From: Streptomyces sp. CB02058
Lineage (GTDB): Bacteria; Actinomycetota; Actinomycetes; Streptomycetales; Streptomycetaceae
Assembly (NCBI RefSeq): GCF_001905505.1
Contig: NZ_LIPG01000001.1
Location: 62,001 to 126,000, forward strand
DNA length: 64,000 bases
Direction of reading: 5' to 3'
A program made the translations under genes and the position numbers. Under the pieces are notes generated by a model. It saw only the letters and a list, made by a program, of their open reading frames with translations. It was not told the DNA's origin and made no database searches. This document shows positions 59,443 through 64,000 of this stretch, one piece after another (the first letter of the stretch is position 1; every line of letters starts with the position of its first letter).

Positions 59443-59529
59443 CCTGGCGTTTTCGAATATGTCAGTAGGCCTGAGGTCCCGAATATGGCGCGGATTCCTG
59501 CCGCTGTGTTCGTTACACTGCTCCCGCAC

Positions 59530-59604
59530 GCCTCCTTAGCTCAGTCCGGCCAGAGCAACGCACTTGTAATGCGTAGGTCGTCGGTTCGAATCCGACAGGG
59601 GGCT
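59530..59604 (+). tRNA. tRNA-Thr (UGU)
   Basis: Acceptor stem GCCTCCT pairs with AGGGGGC (one U-G pair). D arm TAGCTCAGT, anticodon loop CTTGTAA with anticodon TGT at 59565-59567, and T arm GTCGGTTCGAATCCGAC. CCA is not encoded. Confidence 0.95.
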
Positions 59605-59609
59605 CCGAG

Positions 59610-59644
59610 AAACCCCAGGCCACGGCGTCCGTGATCTGGGGTTT
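59610..59644 (+). terminator. Intrinsic terminator after tRNA-Thr
   Basis: AAACCCCAG / CTGGGGTTT, 9-bp stem followed by T-rich TTCTGTTG; 5 nt after the tRNA. Confidence 0.8.
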
Positions 59645-59692
59645 TCTGTTGCGCCGGGGCCCCGGCCCGAGACTCCGTGCCCGATGGAGGCG

Positions 59693-60616
59693 TCAGGCCG
59701 GCAGTGCCGTCCTGGGGGCGCTCCGCGTCACCTCGCCCGCCGCCTCGCGGGTCGCACCGGCGAAGGCCTCCAGTGCGCGACTGGTGTTCCCGGCCTGCCA
59801 CACCAGGCCGTAACCGACGGGTTCCGCGTCGACGAAGGGGAGGTACACGATGCCCGGGTGCGTGTAGTACGTCGTCATGTGCGCGGCCGTGAGCAGGGCG
59901 CCCCTGCCTCCCGCGACCAGCGTCAACGCCTCCTGCATCCGGGTCACGGCCGGGCCCCGCGCGATCGGCCGCCCTCCGGGCGTGTGCGTGGGGACGTACT
60001 GCTCCAGCCGGTAGACCGGCAGCTCGCCCTCGATCGTGAGCAGAGGTACGCCGGCGAGGTCCTCCATCGACACCGAGCCCCGCGCGGCGAGCGGGTGTGC
60101 CGAGGGGACGGCGAGGACGCGCTCCTCGGCGATGAGCGCCGGGCCGCCGCTGAGGTCGTCCTCGCGCACCGGGTGCTCCTGGAGCTGGATGTCGAACGCT
60201 CCGCTGCGCAGCTGCCCGAACGGATCGGTCAGCGGGACCTCGCAGATCTCCACGGCGAGGCCGGGGTGGCTGACCCGCAGGGCCTCCGCCGCCTTGAGCG
60301 CGATCTCGCCGGTCAGCGGGTTGGAGAATCCCACGTGCAGCACGGTGTCGATGCCACGCGCGGTGGCGGTGGCACGCGCGAGGGCGGCCTCCATCGCGCG
60401 GTGGTGCGGTTCGAGGTCCGCGCGCAGTTGTGTGCCCAGCGAGGTGAGGGAGACGCGGCGGCTGGTGCGTACGAACAACGGCGCGCCGACGCGCCTCTCC
60501 AGGCGCTGCACCAGCTGGCTCACCCGCGCGCGGGAGAGCCGCATCCGGTCGGCCGTGCGGCCGAAGTGCAGCTCGTCGGCGAGCAGCAGGAAGCACTCGA
60601 TCTCATCGCGTTCCAT
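59693..60616 (-). CDS. LysR-family regulator
   Basis: 307 aa. N-terminal HTH (IECFLLLADELHFGRTADRM, LSRARVSQLVQRLERRVGAP), followed by the LysR substrate domain with FSNPLTGEIA and PLLTIEGELP. GGGGGAT ribosome site before the ATG at 60616. It is divergent to a DHA2 MFS exporter, its probable target. Effector unknown. Confidence 0.88.
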   Translation of the reverse strand: MERDEIECFLLLADELHFGRTADRMRLSRARVSQLVQRLERRVGAPLFVRTSRRVSLTSLGTQLRADLEPHHRAMEAALARATATARGIDTVLHVGFSNPLTGEIALKAAEALRVSHPGLAVEICEVPLTDPFGQLRSGAFDIQLQEHPVREDDLSGGPALIAEERVLAVPSAHPLAARGSVSMEDLAGVPLLTIEGELPVYRLEQYVPTHTPGGRPIARGPAVTRMQEALTLVAGGRGALLTAAHMTTYYTHPGIVYLPFVDAEPVGYGLVWQAGNTSRALEAFAGATREAAGEVTRSAPRTALPA

Positions 60617-60788
60617 CAGATCCCCCAGATGAACCGGATCGGTAAGCCTGACTGAACGAACGTGCAGATCTTCGCCGTTGTTCCGCTCGGCCGTCCTGGC
60701 CGATGGTGAAGGAGCCGCCGACGAAGGCCCTCGGCACCGGCGGCGGTACCCCTTCCGCCATCCCGTTCTCCTTTGGAGCTGAACCGAC

Positions 60789-62258
60789 ATGAGTGAGCAG
60801 AAGACGGCGGTTGCCGCCCCGCTCGGTGCCCGTGACTGGGGCGTGCTGCTCGTCCTGTGCGGCGCGATCTTCCTGGAGGGCATCGATGTGGCCATGCTCA
60901 ATGTGGCCCTGCCCTCGATCCGTTCCGACCTCGGCCTGTCCACCGGCTCGTTGCAGTGGGTCATGAGCGCGTACGTCCTCGGATACGGCGGCTTCATGCT
61001 GGTCGGCGGACGTGCCGCCGACCTCTTCGGGCGGCGCCGGATGTTCGTCCTCTGGCTCGCCGTCTTCCTGGTCTTCTCGGGGCTCGGCGGACTCGCCACC
61101 GAGGGCTGGATGCTCGTCACGGCGCGGTTCGTCACCGGAGTCGCGGCCGCCTTCATGACCCCGGCCGGTCTGTCCATCATCACCACCGGCTTCGAGGAGG
61201 GCCCGCGCCGCAACAAGGCCCTGCTCATCTACTCCGGCACGGCGGCGGGCGGTTTCTCGATCGGGCTTGTCGTGGGCGGTCTGCTCGCCTCGGTCGACTG
61301 GCGCTGGGTGTTCTTCGCCCCGGTCGTGCTCTCGGCCCTGATCCTGCTCGCCGCGCTCGTGTTCGTACCGAGGTCGCCGCGGCCCGACCGGGCGGGCGGG
61401 CGTCTCGACCTTGCCGGCGGCCTCGCCATCACCGCGGCGATCCTGCTGCTGGTCGTCGGCGTCGAACGTGCCGGTCACACGTCGCTCGCCTGGACCGCCG
61501 GCACGCTCGGGGCGGGTCTCGCCGCCCTCGGCGCGTTCGTCGCGATCGAACGCCGCTCACCGGCTCCGCTGGTCCGCCTCGGCATCTTCCGCAGTGGTTC
61601 TCTCGTGCGCGCCAACGTGGTCGGACTGCTCTTCGCCGCAGGGTTCTTCGGCTTCCAGTTCCTGGTCGTCCTCTATCTCCAGGAGCTGCGGGGCTGGTCC
61701 ACGCTGGAGACCAGCTTCGCGATGATCGTGATCGGGATCGACGCGATCCTCTCGCCGGTCCTCGTGCCCGGACTGGTCGCCCGCTTCGGCAACGCCAGGC
61801 TGATCGTCGGCGGACTGCTCCTCGCCTCCCTGTCGTACGCCCTCTTCCTGCCCGTCGGCGCCGACTGGACCTATGCGGCCATGGTCCCGAGCCTGCTGCT
61901 GCTCGGTATCGCCTTCTCGCTGGCCTACGGCCCGCTCACCATCGTGGCCACCGAAGGGGTGAAGGAGGAGGAACAGGGGCTGGCCGGCGGGCTGCTCTAC
62001 ACCTCGTTCCAGTTCGGTGCGGCACTGGGCCTCTCGGCCGCCGCGACCGTCAACGTCGCGGCCACCGCGTCGGACTCACCCGGTGCGCTGCTCGACGGAT
62101 ACCGGGCGGCGCTCTGGGTGCCGCTCGTCGCGGCGCTGCTCGCGACGCTCATCAGCGGTCTCGGACTGCGCTCCCGCCGGCCCGCCGGCGCTCAGGTGAT
62201 CGTCGCGAGTGAACCGCCGGCCGACGACCGGGCGTCGGAACTGCCGGCCGCCCGCTGA
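60789..62258 (+). CDS. DHA2-family MFS exporter (EmrB/QacA-like)
   Basis: 489 aa, 14 helices. EGIDVAMLNVALPSIRSDL in helix 1; SAYVLGYGGFMLVGGRAADL and FGRRRMFVLW (motif A); VTGVAAAFMTPAGLSIITT. Exports a drug or metabolite. It is under the divergent LysR regulator by position. Followed by an 11-bp stem terminator. Confidence 0.9.
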   Translation: MSEQKTAVAAPLGARDWGVLLVLCGAIFLEGIDVAMLNVALPSIRSDLGLSTGSLQWVMSAYVLGYGGFMLVGGRAADLFGRRRMFVLWLAVFLVFSGLGGLATEGWMLVTARFVTGVAAAFMTPAGLSIITTGFEEGPRRNKALLIYSGTAAGGFSIGLVVGGLLASVDWRWVFFAPVVLSALILLAALVFVPRSPRPDRAGGRLDLAGGLAITAAILLLVVGVERAGHTSLAWTAGTLGAGLAALGAFVAIERRSPAPLVRLGIFRSGSLVRANVVGLLFAAGFFGFQFLVVLYLQELRGWSTLETSFAMIVIGIDAILSPVLVPGLVARFGNARLIVGGLLLASLSYALFLPVGADWTYAAMVPSLLLLGIAFSLAYGPLTIVATEGVKEEEQGLAGGLLYTSFQFGAALGLSAAATVNVAATASDSPGALLDGYRAALWVPLVAALLATLISGLGLRSRRPAGAQVIVASEPPADDRASELPAAR

Positions 62259-62314
62259 CATCCGGGCCGCCGTCGGAAAGGGCGGCGTGACGCACTGACC
62301 GCTGTCGACGGAAT

Positions 62315-62344
62315 GCCCGGCCAGGTGAACTCTCCTGGCCGGGC
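62315..62344 (+). terminator. Terminator after the MFS gene
   Basis: GCCCGGCCAGG / CCTGGCCGGGC, 11-bp stem with an 8-nt loop, followed by TCTGTG; 57 bp after the stop. Confidence 0.65.
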
Positions 62345-62704
62345 TCTGTGGTGGGGGAGGTCGCGCAGGTCAGGCGCCCGGCCGCAGTGGTGCGAGGCTC
62401 CCGCGGCACTTCGCGGTCATCACGGGGTGAACCCCGCTCTTCCGTGCCGATCATGGGGAAAACGTCACCGACCGGCTGAGAACCGGTTCCGCGGAGGGTC
62501 TTTCCTCACGGGGTGATGCCTCCCTTCCCTTTCGCTCCCTTGCGCACGCTCTGCGTCACTGGTCCGGCTTGATGGTTGGACCTTGTGCCAAAGTTCCGGC
62601 GGCCTGGGACTCGGCCCTTCCTTCATGCGTGCACCCGCCCGATAGTTGACCGGCAAGCGGAATTCGTGTTCCGCATTATGGAACAAGGGCAGGAGGAGCA
62701 ATCC
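62345..62704. other. Upstream region of the dctA-like gene
   Basis: No gene seen. Contains the palindrome GAACCGGTTC (62480-62489) and GTTCC-N7-GGAAC (62668-62672, 62680-62684) after a possible -35 TTGACC (62646-62651). The leader carries an AGGAGGAG ribosome site just before the ATG at 62705. Confidence 0.4.
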
Positions 62705-64000
62705 ATGACGAAGGTCGGTCCGTCCCTGACTCGTCGTCTCGCTCGAAGTCTTCGGACCTCGATGTTCATGCAGGTCCTCTGCGCGCTTCTCGTCGGCATC
62801 GCCGTCGGAGGGATCTGGCCCGAGGTGGGTTCCTCGGTACAGCCCCTCGGTGACGGGTTCATCCGGCTGATCAAGGCCGTCATCGCCCCTCTGGTCTTCT
62901 GCGTGGTGGTCACCGGGATCGCCAAGGCCGGTGACCTGAAGTCCTTCGGGAGGATCGGGCTCAAGGCCCTGATCTGGTTCGAGGTGGCCACGACCGTGGC
63001 TCTCGTGATCGGGCTGGTGGCCGGCAACCTCGTCCGCCCGGGGGACGGGATGAACGTGGATCCGGCCTCCCTGGACACCTCGGCCGTCGACGCGAAGACC
63101 GGTGGCGGCGAACTGCCCTCCACGAGCGAGTTCCTGCTGCACTCGCTGCCCGACAGCGCGGTGGGCGCCTTCGCCGAGAACTCCCTGCTCCAGGTCCTTG
63201 TCCTGGCCTGCCTCGTGGGTGCCGCCCTGCTTCATCTGGGTCACACCAAGGTGCCGGCGATTCTCCCTGCCGTGGAACAGGCACAAGAGGTGATCTTCGC
63301 CGTCGTCGGTTTCCTCATGAAGCTCGCTCCGCTGGCCGTGTTCGGGGCCACGGCCCACCTGGTCGGCGAGTACGGGCTCGGCGCGCTGACGACGTACGGA
63401 AAGCTGATCGGCGTCTGCTACGCGGTGGCGCTGGTCTTCCTGCTGCTGCTCGGCGCCGCCCTGAAGATGTTCACCGGCGTGAGTCTGTGGAAGTTCGTCC
63501 GCTACACCCGGGAGGAACTCGTGCTGGCACTGGGCACGGGTTCGAGCGAGACGGTGATGCCGCGGATGATGCAGAAGCTCCGGCAGGCCGGCTGTCGCGA
63601 TGATTCCGTGGGCCTCGTGCTGCCCACCGGGTACTCGTTCAACCTGGACGGCGCTTCCATCTATCTCTCCATCGCGACACTGTTCATCGCCCAGGCCGTC
63701 GGCGTCGACCTGACGCTCGGTCAGCAGGTGACGGTGGTGCTGGTCCTGATGCTGAGCAGCAAGGGGATGGCGGGCGTCCCCGGATCGGCCTTCCTCGCGC
63801 TGTCGGCGACGGTATCGGCGCTCGGCGTCATCCCGGCAGGCGCCGTGGCGCTGCTGCTCGGGGTCGACCGGATCATGGACACCATGCGGGTGGCCACCAA
63901 CCTGCTCGGCAACTGTGTCGCCGTGTTCGCGGTGTCCAAGTGGGAGCGAGCCCTCGACCACGACCGAGCCCGGCAGGTTCTCGACGGAGAGATCGCGTTC
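62705..64000 (+). CDS. dctA: C4-dicarboxylate / glutamate:cation symporter (DctA/GltP family), 3' truncated
   Basis: 432 residues visible, running off the window. AGGAGGAG lies 7 nt before the ATG. Family signatures: LALGTGSSETVMPRM (HP1 serine-rich loop), PTGYSFNLDGASIYL (NLDG metal-site helix), and TVVLVLMLSSKGMAGVPGSA (HP2 region). Eight helices and two hairpins are expected. It takes up succinate, fumarate or malate, or glutamate/aspartate; the substrate is not decided by what is visible. Confidence 0.87.
   Translation, partial: MTKVGPSLTRRLARSLRTSMFMQVLCALLVGIAVGGIWPEVGSSVQPLGDGFIRLIKAVIAPLVFCVVVTGIAKAGDLKSFGRIGLKALIWFEVATTVALVIGLVAGNLVRPGDGMNVDPASLDTSAVDAKTGGGELPSTSEFLLHSLPDSAVGAFAENSLLQVLVLACLVGAALLHLGHTKVPAILPAVEQAQEVIFAVVGFLMKLAPLAVFGATAHLVGEYGLGALTTYGKLIGVCYAVALVFLLLLGAALKMFTGVSLWKFVRYTREELVLALGTGSSETVMPRMMQKLRQAGCRDDSVGLVLPTGYSFNLDGASIYLSIATLFIAQAVGVDLTLGQQVTVVLVLMLSSKGMAGVPGSAFLALSATVSALGVIPAGAVALLLGVDRIMDTMRVATNLLGNCVAVFAVSKWERALDHDRARQVLDGEIAF

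Noticed and set aside
59530..59604. tRNA-Thr as an integration site of a mobile element
   Set aside because: No integrase, no duplicated 3' tRNA end downstream, and the terminator and ordinary genes follow.

Overview
The window comes from a Streptomyces chromosome. It has very high GC, strongly biased third codon positions, and many promoters whose TANNNT -10 box sits 6-7 nt before the start codon. It carries signature Streptomyces genes: devA/devE/devB, rsiG, nur, mshA, phoRP with a PHO box, and msiK. From memory, the gene order follows the S. coelicolor SCO4177-SCO4241 core region. No prophage, CRISPR array, insertion sequence or biosynthetic cluster was seen.

Layout, left to right. 0-2.6 kb: three overlapping paralogous membrane-anchored proteins, the first cut by the window edge. 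2.7-6.2 kb: a 33-aa membrane peptide, a nitrobindin-like protein, the nickel regulator Nur, YgfZ, D-aminoacyl-tRNA deacylase on the opposite strand, and RsiG, the c-di-GMP-dependent anti-sigma factor of WhiG. 6.3-11.1 kb: asparaginase, an Eis-like acetyltransferase, a minus-strand group (zinc ribbon, flavin reductase, YedY/SuoX-like molybdoenzyme) and an alpha/beta hydrolase. 11.2-15.8 kb: the dev region, in which two paralogous GntR-type regulators (devE, devA) each stand divergent to a tiny hydrophobic protein. devA is followed by devB (HAD phosphatase) and a small-molecule kinase homologue. 15.8-22.8 kb: regulated exporters (a DrrAB-like ABC pair with TetR; DHA2 MFS with MarR) and small enzymes. 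22.9-27.9 kb: a TmrB-like ATPase, an APH-like kinase, an XRE regulator - HbhA-like protein - DUF2516 group, and a receiver-PP2C phosphatase.

28-45 kb: a secreted NlpC/P60 hydrolase, a methyltransferase, mshA with a sigma-R type promoter, a YbjN protein, a lipoprotein, a DMT exporter with MarR and paired operators, a small toxin-antitoxin-like pair, gpmA, an MFS protein, a 46-aa Cys-rich protein, the divergent phoU / phoR-phoP locus, a lipoprotein and carD. 45-54.6 kb: ispD, ispF, then a GNAT gene and a three-gene operon behind a Zur-like box (oligopeptide/nickel-family binding lipoprotein, fused double permease, MFS exporter, no ATPase), followed by cysS and rlmB. 55-64 kb: a DoxX protein, a sugar nucleotidyltransferase, msiK, tRNA-Thr(UGU), a LysR/MFS pair and the 5' part of a dctA-type carrier.

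The most promising leads are the duplicated regulator/small-membrane-protein module around devE/devA, the Zur-box operon lacking an ATPase between ispF and cysS, a 13-bp hairpin that buries the ribosome site of an MFS gene, and the autoregulatory-looking XRE/HbhA cluster. Several short genes (11234-11401, 12494-12658, 40059-40199, 2701-2802) were found only by reading the sequence directly.
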